In this document: in pieces, positions 45,398 through 56,048 of the stretch | How positions within the stretch are numbered: the first letter of the stretch is position 1 | Layout of the letters: the number at the start of each line of letters is the position of its first letter | Source of the DNA: Nematopogon swammerdamellus | Taxonomy: Eukaryota; Arthropoda; Insecta; Lepidoptera; Adelidae | DNA length: 64,000 nt | Assembly (NCBI GenBank): GCA_946902875.1 | Contig: OX336339.1 | Location: 20,367,349 to 20,431,348 of the forward strand | Direction of reading: 5' to 3' | Made by a program: the position numbers and the translations under genes | Notes under the pieces: generated by a model | What the model was told of the DNA's origin: nothing | Database searches by the model: none | What the model saw: only the letters and a program-made list of their open reading frames with translations

Positions 45398-46370
45398 CAG
45401 TGGCGGCTGGTGACTTCAGTGACCGGTAGTGCGCTAAGTACCTACCTACTTAAATACCTACCAAATTTCCCAACACATTCCCGTCATGTTATTTTAAGAT
45501 CGGGACTTACGAATTTTTTAAACGCCTGCGTTTTATTATGTACGTACCTACCTAGTATGAATATTCTCAAGACACTCAAAGAGTTGCAAAAAACAAGAAA
45601 AAAAATCCAAACAAGTTTTTTAACTTATTTTTAGTACCTTTATGAATACACCCATAGACCACAACACTACTGCAGCTTTCAAAAAGAAAACAGTAGTAAT
45701 GTCCCAAAAATACTTCAAAAAAATATAATAGGAATTAACCCGGGATAACCTGACTGTAAAGCCTTACCTTTAACCAACGCTTAGGCAAATATCGGCACCA
45801 CTTAATTCACAGTATCACGTGACAGAAAGCACAAAACCTAACCATATCCCATTTTAAATATTCGCGCGCTAACGGGTATATGACATCACATGGCAGCGCG
45901 CTGACTCGCTTCGAGGTAGACGGTTCGCTTTGAGGTAGACGGCAAAGAGTTTGTAAGACGGACTCGTGCAAAACGAATCGCTCGCGACGCGACGTGTCGC
46001 ACGCGCGGCTATTCACGATATAGCGTCCTTGTTTGGCGCTCGTGCGCCGCACGCAGAAATCCTTTCGGCCCATACTGTTTCTATGAAGTATCTTCTGTCT
46101 CACGCGCCAGCGGTATTTTGCCGATCCCCATACATTCAGTATGGGAGACCCGCGTGCGATGTATATTCCGCACGGCCCGCGCGTTCACTCGCAAAAACGT
46201 GCCTTGTGATTCTATAAAATAAGGTTGAATTCACATACGTATTTATTTGGAGTACGACCTTTATGGTTTTAATGTAGTATGTTGTAAGGTATTATTTATT
46301 TTGAGTGAAGTGAAGACTTCTCGTGGTATGGTAGTGCGGCGCACGACCACTTTAGGACCAGCCGCCAGTG
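45398..46370. mobile_element. Non-autonomous hAT-type element with 8-bp duplication
   Basis: The element starts CAGTGGCGGCTGGT and ends ACCAGCCGCCAGTG, 14-bp inverted ends with one mismatch. The identical octamer ATTATAAG flanks it (45390-45397 and 46371-46378). An 8-bp duplication and CAGTG-type ends define the hAT superfamily. The 973-bp interior is partly GC-rich, with frames at 45807-46103 (minus) and 45966-46217 (plus). Neither shows the BED zinc finger or hAT dimerisation motifs, so no transposase is recognised. Confidence 0.88.
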
Positions 46371-46379
46371 ATTATAAGT

Positions 46380-46705
46380 AAACGATTGCAGAAATGTGTA
46401 TAAAAAATGTATGTACACTACAGCACAGATTACTTAATAGTTACTTCGTAACAGATAAATCACTCGATAGAAAATGTTCCTACCTTCGGGCTTTAATAGC
46501 CTACTGTTTCACGTCGCCAATCACTGCGTGCGAAAATGTACGTTAACGATCGAGTGTAAAGTGGTTATTGCTTTGCAGCTGCGCGCAGTTGCGTGGGCGA
46601 GCGTCTATGTATACTTCGCGCGGCTGACGAATTTCCACTGAAATAGACCGCCGGCGGCCCGTCGGGCGGTAGATAGTTAGCGCGCGCAAGTACATAGAGT
46701 GCGTG
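46380..46705. other. Unassigned stretch
   Basis: A GC-rich segment at 46560-46690 has no identified origin. Confidence 0.45.
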
Positions 46706-46711
46706 AGGCCT

Positions 46712-46828
46712 GACTACAGTGCCCAGCATTAAATAACATCGACCTTTAGAAAGAGACCATCCGGTTGTGGGGCGTCGCCTCTGTCGCACTAACTCGCACG
46801 TGTCTTTGTGCGATAGGGACGACGCTCT
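46712..46828. mobile_element. MITE M1, left half of a split copy
   Basis: It starts 'acagtgcccagcattaaata' and includes the central 'gtgcgatagggacgacgctc', then is cut at about 46828. The missing right portion resumes at 49228 ('aaccggattgtctttaaag'). Confidence 0.7.
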
Positions 46829-46994
46829 TTTTAAACGGTTTTATTTAGCTTGACTCCGTTTATTTGTGGCTTTGTTTCTATCTTTGTTTCAAATCTTGCG
46901 ACAACTTTTTCAACTACTTCTACTGAACCGATTTTTATGAAACTTTGCACACACATTGAGTTCTCGTGACAATACAATATTATGATAATTTCAA

Positions 46995-48022
46995 CTTGGT
47001 AACGAGGGTCTGGTGATGGAGTCAGGAGGTGTACAGTGGAACTCTTCAACCGTTACTAGTAACCCCCTCGAGTTTGGGCTCATTTGGTTGGTTTGGACGA
47101 GTGTCCCATACTTCTACCAATACACTTGGTGACGAGGGTCTGATGATGGAGTCAGGAGGTGTAGAGTGGAACTCTTCAACCGTTACTAGTAACCCCCTCG
47201 AGTTTGGGCTCGTTTGGTTTGTTTGGAAGAGTGTCCCATACTTCTACCAATACACTTGGTGACGAGGGTCTAATGATGGAGTCAGGAGGTGGACAGTGGA
47301 ACTCTTCAACCGTTACTAGTAACCACCTCGAGTTTGGGCTCATTTGTTTGGTTTGGACGAGTGTCCCATACTTCTACCAATACACTTGGTGACGAGGGTC
47401 TGATGATGGAGTCAGGAGGTGTACAGTGGAACTCTTCAACCGTTACTAGTAACCTCCTCGAGTTTGGGCTCATATGGTTGGTTTTGACGCGTGTCCCATA
47501 CTTCTCCGAATACACTTGGTGACGAGGGTCTCATGATGGAGTCAGGAGGTGGACAGTGGAACTCTTCAACCGTTACTAGTAACCCCCTCCAGTTTGGGCT
47601 CATTTGGTTGGTTTGGACGAGTGTCCCATACTTCTACCAGTACACTTGGTGACGAGGGTCTGATGATGGAGTCAGGAGGTGTACAGTGGAACTCTTCAAC
47701 CGTTACTAGTAAGGCCCTCGAGTTTGGGCTCATATGGTTGGTTTGGACGAGTGTCCCATACTTCTACCAATACATTTGGTGACGAGGGTCTGATGATGGA
47801 GTCTGGAGGTGTACAGTGGAACTCTTCAACTGTTACTAGTAACCCCCTCAAGTTTGGACTCATTTGGTTGGTTTGGACGAGTGTCCCATACTTCCACCAA
47901 TACACTTGGTGACGAGGGTCTGATGATGGAGTCAAGAGGTGTACAGTGGAATTTTCTAACCGTTACTAGTAACCCCCTCGAATTTGGGCTCATTTGGTTT
48001 GTTTGGAAGGGTGTCTCATACT
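46995..48022. repeat. 130-bp tandem array, eight units
   Basis: The phrase 'acgagggtct' recurs at 47002, 47132, 47262, 47392, 47522, 47652, 47782 and 47912, exactly 130 bp apart. Each unit carries 'tggagtcaggaggtg', 'accgttactagtaac' and 'gtgtcccatacttc'. Units differ by a few substitutions. The last unit runs directly into the helicase frame. Confidence 0.97.
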
Positions 48023-48403
48023 TGTCGAACGCAAAATGAAACAGACATACCATCTGTTCCAATTGATTTTGAAAGGGACGGCGGGCACCTTATCCATCCT
48101 AAAGCCATACAGTTTCCAGCAAAGTTTAATTATGGAACAGCTGAGAGACGGATGTTACCGAAAATTTTGGCATGGGCCTCCACTGTCCATAAAATGTAGG
48201 GCAGTACTTTTAACCATGCTGTCGTGTATTTGGACTCCAGAATATTTGAGGAGGGTCAAGCGTATGTTGCATTGAGTCGCGTAAAGTCTTTAGAAGGGCT
48301 ATGTATTGAGGAGCTTGATTGTGAGAAATTGACAGGTAAGAAACCGAGTAACAAAGATGCAATGAGAGAGTTGGAAAGGATGAGGAGTTTGCGTAATGAA
48401 TGA
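48023..48403 (+). pseudogene. PIF1/Helitron-type helicase C-terminal fragment, one premature stop
   Basis: One frame is open from the array to TGA at 48401-48403, apart from a single TAG at 48197-48199. It reads IDFERDGGHLIHPKAIQFPA, then ERRMLPKILAWASTVHKM, the stop, then NHAVVYL, GQAYVALSRVKSLEGL and IEELDCEKLTGKKPSN. TxHKxQG (motif V) and GQAYVALSRVxSLEGL (motif VI) are the C-terminal SF1B motifs of PIF1 helicases. The stop sits where the Gln of HKMQG is expected, a one-base CAG to TAG change. The Walker A and B motifs are missing. It could derive from a Helitron-like element or another PIF1-bearing transposon. Confidence 0.8.
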
Positions 48404-48432
48404 TACGAGCCAAAAATCAAACTAAAAACGAG

Positions 48433-48983
48433 TAAATAAAAAAATAGGTAAAAAAACTTTTAAGTTAAACGGTTTTATTAAAAAAAACTAGAAAAAAAAC
48501 ATCAGCTGTACAAAAAACTAGAAAATAATAAGGACACAAGCCTGGGCCTTCTTAAGATTTTACGTCTAGGTAAGAAATCGTGCAATACTAGCGTGCTGTC
48601 GTCTCATGTCGGATGCCAAAGGGCACATTGTGTCGCTGCGTCAGCGGAATAAGTAATAAATTGAGACTTTTAACAGACTAATATAAAACGTGGGGCGTAT
48701 AATATGCGTAATAACATGCGCTCCACGTTTTTATATTAGTCTGTTAAAAGTCTCAATTTATTACTTATTCCGCTGACGCAGCGACACAATGTGCCCTTTG
48801 GCATCCGACATGAGAAGACAGCACGCTAGTATTGCACGATTTCTTACCTAGACGTAAAATCTTAAGAAGGCCCAGGCTTGTGTCCTTATTATTTTCTAGT
48901 TTTTTGTACAGCTGATGTTTTTTTTTCTAGTTTTTTTTAATAAAACCGTTTAACTTAAAAGTTTTTTTACCTATTTTTTTTTT
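48433..48983. repeat. Long near-perfect palindrome with ~265-bp arms
   Basis: The left arm (about 48433-48697) and right arm (about 48718-48983) are inverted copies with only a few differences, around a loop of about 20 bp ('tataatatgcgtaataacat'). The left arm starts about 30 bp after the helicase stop, so the right arm is an inverted duplicate of the element's 3' region. Both arms contain the TTAAACGGTTTTATT motif. Confidence 0.95.
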
Positions 48984-49227
48984 ATTTTATGTATACTGAC
49001 ACGGTTGGCTACATCACCCACAACATCTGTGATGTCAGCCCATAATATCGGGTGAACTTGGTGTCACGTCAGTGCTTCCATTCGGTCGTGCCGGCTACAC
49101 CGAACTGGATGGAAAACACAAACTATTTACATAGCCGTTTCGACCGACCTTTAATTCAGTGCGATGGTACCAACCCGGGCGGGTTAAACCGTACCACCCA
49201 GTAATGAAGGGAGTAATATCCCAACCG
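48984..49227 (-). mobile_element. SINE-A copy at the right edge of the composite insertion
   Basis: The T-rich 3' end abuts the palindrome ('ttttatgtatactgacacgg'). The body ends 5'-truncated at 'gaagggagtaatatccc' (49227), immediately followed by MITE sequence. Confidence 0.75.
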
Positions 49228-49285
49228 GATTGTCTTTAAAGCTCGATGTACGTACACTATTTAATGCCGGGCACTGTGTATACAC
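49228..49285. mobile_element. MITE M1, right half of the split copy
   Basis: 'aaccggattgtctttaaagc' to 'tatttaatgccgggcactgt' mirrors the start of the left half at 46712-46770. Confidence 0.7.
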
Positions 49286-49289
49286 TAAA

Positions 49290-50425
49290 TTAGAGGAAAT
49301 ATTGTTTTCCTCTATCGCAACGACTTAGGTGATTATGATTCACCCATCCTAACTATCAATTTTCATTATCTTCGATTAAAATGTAGCTGCCAGTTAAAAC
49401 ATATCGACTGTATGAGTCACTTTAGCCGATAGATAAATGTTAACCGAAACCGGAGGTGGCGATATCTACCTATCATTAGCGTATGTTGGCCAGCCAGCAC
49501 CGGTTGTGTTATATTATATTACCTGGAATAATGAAAAAGCAAAATATTTTAAGAAAATTACAATACATTACCCCGATATAGGAAAATACTTAGATCAAAA
49601 TTTGTATTGCTCTGCACCGAATAAAATACAATTTTATACAAGTTTATATGACGGACTTACAATGCTCGGTGGACTTACAGGTAACACCACAGAACAGCGA
49701 TCGGCGGCCGCCTTCCCTAGGCCGGCCACTCCGCGGGGTAGTACTCTGTAGTCTGTGGTATCACCATGGTGTTTTCATTTCTCCAAAATGACGAGGCGTC
49801 AGTTTGAACCAATTATGTCAAGGATTAATTTAGTGGTTTGTTGTTACAGTAACGTTGCCCTAAGCGGCACAACTTCCAACATTTTGAAATAAACTTCGCT
49901 AAACTCACCCTGAAATACCTTTCAACCCTGCGTTATCCAATACTCAAGTGTTACTTGCTTATGGGGTCAGTCAGGGTAAGTTTTACTTAGCCTACTTCGG
50001 AGGTTAATCGGATTACGCAATTACTGAAATCTGGTAGAATTAGGGAATAGTGCGTGAGTAGGTGCCATGACGACGGCTTGCGGTGTCTAGTTAGTGAGGT
50101 TAGAGCAAAATATAATGATGCTTCTCAAGGAGGAGTTACTGAGGCAAATTTATCGACTCAAATTTCAATTCAGGTTACACTTGGCTAGTCTGAATTTCAC
50201 TACCTCAGGTCTCTGTTGACATTTATCAGTCAGTCAAGTGACATTTCTCATACAGTTGACAGGAGTTAACTGGCAAATACATTTTAACGGAAAGTGGCAA
50301 ATTAAATATATATTTATAAAGTGTAAGTCAAATTAAATAGGCTCTTACTTATTAAGTATTTGTGTAATTTTTAAGGTTCCTTTGCCATAGATGCTGGCAC
50401 CTTATAAAATCGTTCAAGTACTTTG
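49290..50425. other. Unassigned stretch
   Basis: A 104-codon plus-strand frame (49437-49751) ends in the GC-rich patch that resembles 30018-30063 and has no known motif. 50230-50280 resembles 31335-31375. Confidence 0.4.
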
Positions 50426-50427
50426 TT

Positions 50428-50472
50428 TTATGTAATCCTGTGTGGGTGGCTGAGTCAGAGGGGTCACAGTGA
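50428..50472 (-). mobile_element. SINE-B 3' end remnant
   Basis: 'tttatgtaatcctgtgtggg' and 'ggctgagtcagaggggtc' match the SINE-B 3' end only. Confidence 0.65.
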
Positions 50473-50539
50473 CGATTTCTATAGCATACAGATACTTACA
50501 ATATTATAGGATGTATCCTAAATTATGCTCTTTGATATA

Positions 50540-50712
50540 AATATATATTTCCCCCCAAGTACAGTATCGGGTCCTTCAAGAGGGGCGTGACTGAATAGGC
50601 ATCTGTCAGGGCAGCATGGCATTCGAAACCCCCGCATACGACCGAATGTCCATGGGCGTCGTTAGAAACCTTATGGGTGGCTCGGAGCCACATGTCGCGC
50701 ATTCAATGAAGA
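50540..50712 (+). mobile_element. LINE family L 3' end
   Basis: 'ccccccaagtacagtatcgg', 'ggcatctgtcagggcagcat', 'cgcatacgaccgaatgtcc' and the terminal 'gccacatgtcgcgcattc'. Confidence 0.7.
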
Positions 50713-51900
50713 CTATACATTTATTATAACATTCACTGTGGTGCTATTCTTCACCGAAATTTTGGATCTTCAATAGACTTCAAAATAGGAGGAGATTCTT
50801 TCCAATCCGGTACATTTATAATTTAATCGACTTCATAAAAGGCGAAGATTCTCAAATACGATCCGTGTGTATTTCTACCAACGATACTCTCTGCAAATGG
50901 ATAGACTCAGGTGGACCCCGTCCAGTGTAAGCGGGCGATCTGATCTAGGAAAGGTAATGAGATTTCCTCTGGCTAGCCCCGCCTCAGACTGTACATTGGA
51001 TCTCAAAGCATAGGAACATAAATACAACTTTTTCACAATCACTGGCTTGCGACCAGCCCTGCTAAACACTAAAAGGGGCGATCGAACGTGCAGGCGGCAT
51101 GGTTCTATCTTACAACTCTAGTGAGTACTTATGTAGGTATACTCACGCGAGCCAGGTTTGTTCGAATGCAATGTTAGGTTCAAAATTGGATTTGAAAATG
51201 GAATTCTGCATCATCGACATTACAATGGACGGTTTATTTTGTATTTTTCTTTGTTGTTGTACCTTATGATTTTCTAGTAGCTTCGACTAGCTGCCTAAGT
51301 GCCTACGGGAAGTCAATTTAATTTAATCACAATAAAAATTACTTGCTTGTTAAGAATGAATTAATTTGAAAGTTTCAAAAACAAACAAATTAGACACGAT
51401 AACTAAGACACGAACACGATAAATAAGATTTAATACTCTAAAAACAAATTAAAAGGTTCGACGCCTAGTCGTTACAAGTCTACCTAGTTGAGTACCTAGG
51501 TGCGAGGTAAACGACCTGACGATCGGCAGAAGGCTGTGTTTGATCAAAATTAACACCGGCGCGTATTGATGTAGATAAATATTACGATAGTCACAGAAGC
51601 ATTTTCGTATTTTATAGCGTACAGACAGACCGATATACTTTACAAGGCAGCCGGCATGCAGTGACACTAGCGGCGCGTTTGGGGTTGACGCTCTCACGCA
51701 CTCGTTGAAGACAAACTAAGAGAAGAAGAGAATAAGTGACCATTTCCATTCAAAAAAAGGTGACATTTCGCGATATGGGCTACGGTTTTAGTGGTAATGT
51801 CGGCCTGTATAAAGATATTTTCTACGCTGTATTCTTTACGAGGTAAAATTTTGTATTGCTAAAGGAACTACGTAGTGATATGATATGGTAGGATGTAGAA
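50713..51900. other. Unassigned stretch of 1.2 kb
   Basis: No repeat family or gene is recognised. The minus-strand frames 50875-51069 and 51449-51697 lack motifs. Confidence 0.45.
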
Positions 51901-51903
51901 TGT

Positions 51904-52030
51904 AGAATGCAATGCAATGCAATGCAATGCAATGCAATGCAATGCAATGCAATGCAATACAATACAATATAATGCATTGCAATGTAATTCAATTCAATGC
52001 AATGCAAAGCAATGCAATACAATACAATGT
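51904..52030. repeat. (AATGC)n pentanucleotide microsatellite
   Basis: About ten perfect AATGC units come first, followed by AATAC/AATGT-type variants. A minus-strand open frame through it reads LHCIALHC repeats and is an artefact. Confidence 0.97.
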
Positions 52031-52047
52031 ATTTACATATGGATTTT

Positions 52048-52255
52048 AGGGTCCCGTACCTCAAAAGTGGAAAAAACGGAACCCATATAGGATCACTCTT
52101 GTGGTTGTCTGTCCGTCTATTACAGCTTATTTTCTCCGAATCGACTGTACGAAAAACAATTAAATTTGGTACATAATATAATATAGAGTTTGATGAAAGA
52201 ATATCTAAAGTAGTGTGTATTTAAACTGTAAATCTCTTTACACTATATACATCAA
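52048..52255 (+). mobile_element. Family C 5' part
   Basis: 'gtcccgtacctcaaaagtgg', 'atataggatcactcttg', 'ttaaatttggtacataa', in the order of 11385-11530. Confidence 0.6.
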
Positions 52256-52900
52256 TGTCAAAGTATCGCTTTTGTGAACATATTCGAGGTTTACTGTACA
52301 GTACTAGCTCTCTATATCAAAGGCAAGTAACGTTATATTTAGCTAGCGAGCTACGAGGGACAACATTATTCGAAAAGTGCGTTTGGAATAAACATAATAT
52401 GTATTTTGGTAATGTTGAGTTATGGCTAAGGACCCTTGACTACAAAAATACAGAGGAACTTCTTACTGTTATTGCTTAAGGTTTTGATAGGTTAAATTAT
52501 AAAAAAAAATGTTTTTAAACTCAATTTATTTTATGTACTAACTTATACACTAATACCAAATTAATATAAATATTGAAATAATGACATATAAAAATGAACA
52601 CAATAATAAATATATACATAAATCAAATATATTTTTAATATTTTATTCAATAATGATTTTTTTTATTTATTTATTATTCTAACTAATTTGCATGTGTTAA
52701 ATTACCCATTCCATTAAAATGTTACAAACATTTATTCTACATAAACTACTGAGCGCAAAACGAATATTTCAGTTTGTATATTATAGAAGTCTTTCTGCTA
52801 GACAGAAATTTTCTAGTGCAGAAGACAAGTATAGTGTAATGATTTTATGTGTAAATAAATATTTCATTTCATTTCAATGTACTTGTTGATCATCATATAA
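52256..52900. other. Unassigned AT-rich stretch
   Basis: The 74-codon frame 52255-52479 begins MSKYRFCEHIRGLLYSTSS and shows no known motif. The remainder is simple AT-rich sequence. Confidence 0.4.
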
Positions 52901-52902
52901 TT

Positions 52903-53205
52903 TTTTTAGGGTTTCGTATCCATACGGAATTCTATTACTAAGCCAACGCCGTCTGTTTGTCTTTATGTCTGTCTGTTTGTCCGGCTGTCCGTCCAAGTGC
53001 TGTATATTTTGAACAGTAATTAGTAGCCTGTTGATTTTTTCACAGAATATGCGTTAATATGGAGGATATTCCGGAGAGTAATAAAAAAGCAAAAAGTATA
53101 AAATTATGAAGGGTCCCCATAAAAAAAGTGCTAAGAATCGATTAGTACATATTCACGATACTAAATAATAGATGGCGCCACAGGTACTTAGCATTGCAGA
53201 CAGAC
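52903..53205 (+). mobile_element. Family C copy
   Basis: It starts 'ttagggtttcgtatccatac' and has a TCTG run. It shares 'aatcgattagtacatattc' and 'atagatggcgcca' with 60335-60410 in inverse orientation. Confidence 0.65.
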
Positions 53206-53345
53206 AAAAGCTAGACGGATATGGTTTTTTTACAGGTATGGTATAGCGAATCTATGGAAGCCTCCATGCGTGAGTAAAACTCACAATTGACCTATTTTTT
53301 TAATTTAGCTAGTTGCATTATACAATCGTTTTATGCTAGGATTTT

Positions 53346-53732
53346 TTTTATTTATGGAAACTGACGCGGTTGGCTACATCACCTACAGCATCCGTGATGT
53401 CAGCCGATAACACCGGGTGAACTAGGTGCCATGTCAGTGCTTCCCTTCGGCCGTGCCGGCTACACTGAACTGGGCGGAAAACACAAACTATTTACATAGC
53501 CGTTTCATCCGACGTTTCATTCAGTGCGGTGGTACCAACCCGGGCGGGTTGAACCCTACCACCACAAGGTAAGAAGGGAAGGGGCCTACAGTTTTACGTG
53601 GAATCCGAACCACGGTCAGCCTCCAACGGTCGAGCGGTAACCCATCCAAGTACTGACCAGCCCAGCGTTGCTTAACCATCAATAGCGACAGTCGACTGTC
53701 TGCACCACTGAGCTATCGAGGCTGACAGAACG
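53346..53732 (-). mobile_element. SINE-A, full length with chimeric tRNA/5S head
   Basis: On the minus strand the 5' end reads 'gcctcgatagctcagtggtg', a tRNA A-box-like sequence. A 5S-rRNA-like block follows: 'ttaagcaacgctgggctggt' then 'cagtacttggatgggttacc'. Next is 'ggttcggattccacg', B-box-like. The body and tail follow to the T-run at 53346. This is the most complete copy and shows the head structure. Confidence 0.8.
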
Positions 53733-53739
53733 GATCCGG

Positions 53740-54800
53740 CGTAGAACACCATCTACTGTTTTATCAAGTTTAAATTAGTAGGTATTTACCAAGTCCTGCT
53801 TACACATCTGGTGGCTCGTTTATTTCACTTTCCACCTCAGACCCCACAATCAGTGCAACTAATACGAGTTTCACAAGACGTGTTAGTTAATGACAGACGC
53901 CGCGTCACACGCTAGAACTGTCGAATGTCAATTTAACTTCTTACTATGTCGTGGAAAACGATTTTCCTTTGACTGACTGGACTGCGACACATTGTTGCAA
54001 TGAAATAGTTTTCGAAGTGATTACTGGAACAGCGAGTATGATAGAGTCAGTTTGATTATGGACGACTTTGGAAATGCGTCAAGAAATTACGCACACGTCA
54101 TTGTAACTGTGAAATACTTTTGACTCAAGTGCTAGATAATATGTTAGGTACTTAAATACATCTATACATGTTTGTAATAAATTCTTTACAATTTCTTGTA
54201 AGGTTTTCGAATATTTCAGTTATTCAAGTAGCCCTCTTTTTGCCAAATTAAGTAATTATTTAAAAAATATAATCATTTCATGAGGTAACTTATTCATATT
54301 CATTTCATGTCTGGAGCCAAAATTTAAACAAGTGTTGATTTCGACATTATTTGGATCCGGGACTCTCCGTCTCTCTATAGCTCAAATAACAGGAGGCAAT
54401 AAGTGAAGGAGGATAAAGTCGCCTGCGGCTACGACCTAATAAGAAGCCCGAAGACCCACCAGTCACCGCTGAGAGTACAACAAAAGGGCGATTTGACGAT
54501 GTTTGTCCTTCGTCCGCTTCGCTGGACGACTTCAGTCACCTCTACGACAGAAACCTCTGCGCTTCTGGTACCGGAAAATAGGTTTGCTCCAGGCGATGGC
54601 GCCAAGTAGTTTAACTGATAATTAAATACAGGCTAAGTACTACTTGATAGTCATTTATTAAAAAAAACAGTTCATTTTACTTTCTAAAACCTATTTAACT
54701 TAGATTAATAATTGTCTCCGGGTCGGAGCGCGCGGAGACCAATTATTGATCTAAGCTATTTAATTAATTCTGACGAGAGTAGATTGTATAGAATTTACAA
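53740..54800. other. Unassigned stretch
   Basis: The 68-codon frame 54403-54609 has no recognised motif. A small hairpin-like 'gattaataattgtctccggg ... gagaccaattattgatc' lies at 54702-54760. Confidence 0.45.
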
Positions 54801-54804
54801 GTTT

Positions 54805-55040
54805 GTGGCAAACTAGTGTTTGCCCGCGTTTTGCTTCGCGTGACTGTTTGCTGACAGCTCAGGCCGCGAATGACGTAGCTTTATGATTTATAGCCTAAAA
54901 CCATCTTGAGAAGTGACAGAATGTAACAGTGAAAACCGTATGTAAATCCATAAATTCTGGAGTTATAATAAAATTATATTCATATTTTGACGTACGTTAC
55001 ACGGTCTGTCGCCGGTCGCCGGTTGCCCGTAGAAATTTCG
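54805..55040 (-). mobile_element. Family H2 (Helitron-like) copy
   Basis: 'aactagtgtttgcccgcg' through 'gatttatagcctaaaacc' to 'agaaatttcgctttattt', the reverse complement of 22630-22865. Confidence 0.55.
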
Positions 55041-55079
55041 CTTTATTTATAGGAAGATCCATACCATACTATCCTGAAA

Positions 55080-55335
55080 TTTCAGTAAATTGCAGCACAA
55101 CACCGAACTCCACGTTTAGCAAATTATTACGACAACATAACTATCAAGCAGTGAGTAAGCACGAAACCCCACCTGCTGCACGGCTCGGTGGAAGGACCGT
55201 GCCAAGGTGAGATGTGGCTATCCTGTCGCCCTTTATGACGGCATCTTGTCCTTATCCCTTAGTCGCCTTTTACAACAACGGGGAGAGATGCATTTGGGCT
55301 ATTATTTTTAAGTACCGGCCCCACGCAGTACTGAA
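55080..55335 (-). mobile_element. Family D copy
   Basis: On the minus strand 'gtggggccggtacttaaaaa' leads to 'accttggcacggtccttcc' and 'cggtgttgtgctgcaattt'. Confidence 0.65.
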
Positions 55336-55339
55336 ACTC

Positions 55340-55725
55340 TAAAATTGTAAGCTCTGAATAAAACATTTCATGTCGGCATGTAAGGCACTCCTCGCGCCTA
55401 AACATATTTAAACACCGCAAAGTATTTTTATTTGCATTGTTTTCGTAATGAAACTCATCGCAAACAGTCTTGTGCCAACAGCGGGGCCCACTTTTGAGCA
55501 AAAGGGAATCTGTCACGGGCCGCAGAGTCAATATTTTCTTTGGAGCACAATTTTCGTGCCCCACAGACAATTAGAGCGTGAATTATTTCTTCGACAAATA
55601 GAGGAGGGATTTTATAAAGTGGACTTTAAAATAGTCATGAGGATAAAAATGATATTATAAAACCAAAATATAAAATGCGTAATATAAAGTTTTAAGAATT
55701 TAATAAAATGATGGGAGCTCTGATT
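55340..55725. other. Unassigned stretch
   Basis: Overlapping open frames on both strands (55259-55570 and 55448-55660) are not recognised. Confidence 0.45.
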
Positions 55726-55728
55726 TCG

Positions 55729-56048
55729 CAGGCGGTCAGTACTTGGATGGGTGACCGCTCGACCATTGGATGCTGACCGTGGTTCGGATTCCACGTTAAA
55801 CTGTAGGTAGGTCCCTTCCCTTCTTACCTTACTAGGTGAAAGGGTTTATCCCGACTGGTTTGGTACCACCGCACTGAACGAAACGTCGTCGGTCGAAATG
55901 GCTATGTAAATAGTTCGTGTTTTCCGTCCAGTTCAGTGTAGCCGACATGAAATGAAGGGAAGCACTGACATGGCACCTAGTTCACCCGGTGTTATGGGCT
56001 GACATCACGGAAGTTGTAGGTGATGTAGCCAACCGTGTCAGTTTCCAT
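55729..56048 (+). mobile_element. SINE-A copy
   Basis: The 5S-like 'ggtcagtacttggatgggtg' at 55734 is followed by the body and the tail, which ends at 'cagtttccatgg' without an A-run. Family D sequence follows directly. Confidence 0.75.

Larger units (their letters stand above)
46829..48985 (+). mobile_element. Helitron/Helentron-like element carrying PIF1-type helicase, tandem array and palindrome
   Basis: The insertion begins right after the MITE half with TTAAACGGTTTTATT (46831-46845). The same 15-mer recurs at 48464-48478 and, inverted, near 48940. In order it contains 'ctactgaaccgatttttatg', eight 130-bp repeats, a helicase C-terminus and a ~545-bp palindrome. Helicase content and repeated terminal motifs suggest a Helitron-like (Helentron) element. 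The Rep domain is absent and the exact right end is obscured by a SINE. Confidence 0.5.

Noticed and set aside
45807..46217. Transposase inside the hAT-type element
   Set aside because: The frames on either strand show neither a BED finger nor the C-terminal hAT dimerisation motif, and are shorter than 100 codons.
47029..48062. Repeated 77-codon frames through the 130-bp array on both strands
   Set aside because: They are products of array periodicity, each closing within two units. No domain is present.
49437..49751. 104-codon frame as a host gene
   Set aside because: It ends in a GC-rich block shared with 30.0 kb and has no splice or domain support.
51822..52064. 80-codon minus-strand frame rich in LHCIALHC
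   Set aside because: It is a translation of the AATGC microsatellite.
53620..53700. 5S rRNA gene or pseudogene
   Set aside because: Only the internal control region resembles 5S. It is embedded in SINE-A and flanked by tRNA-like boxes.
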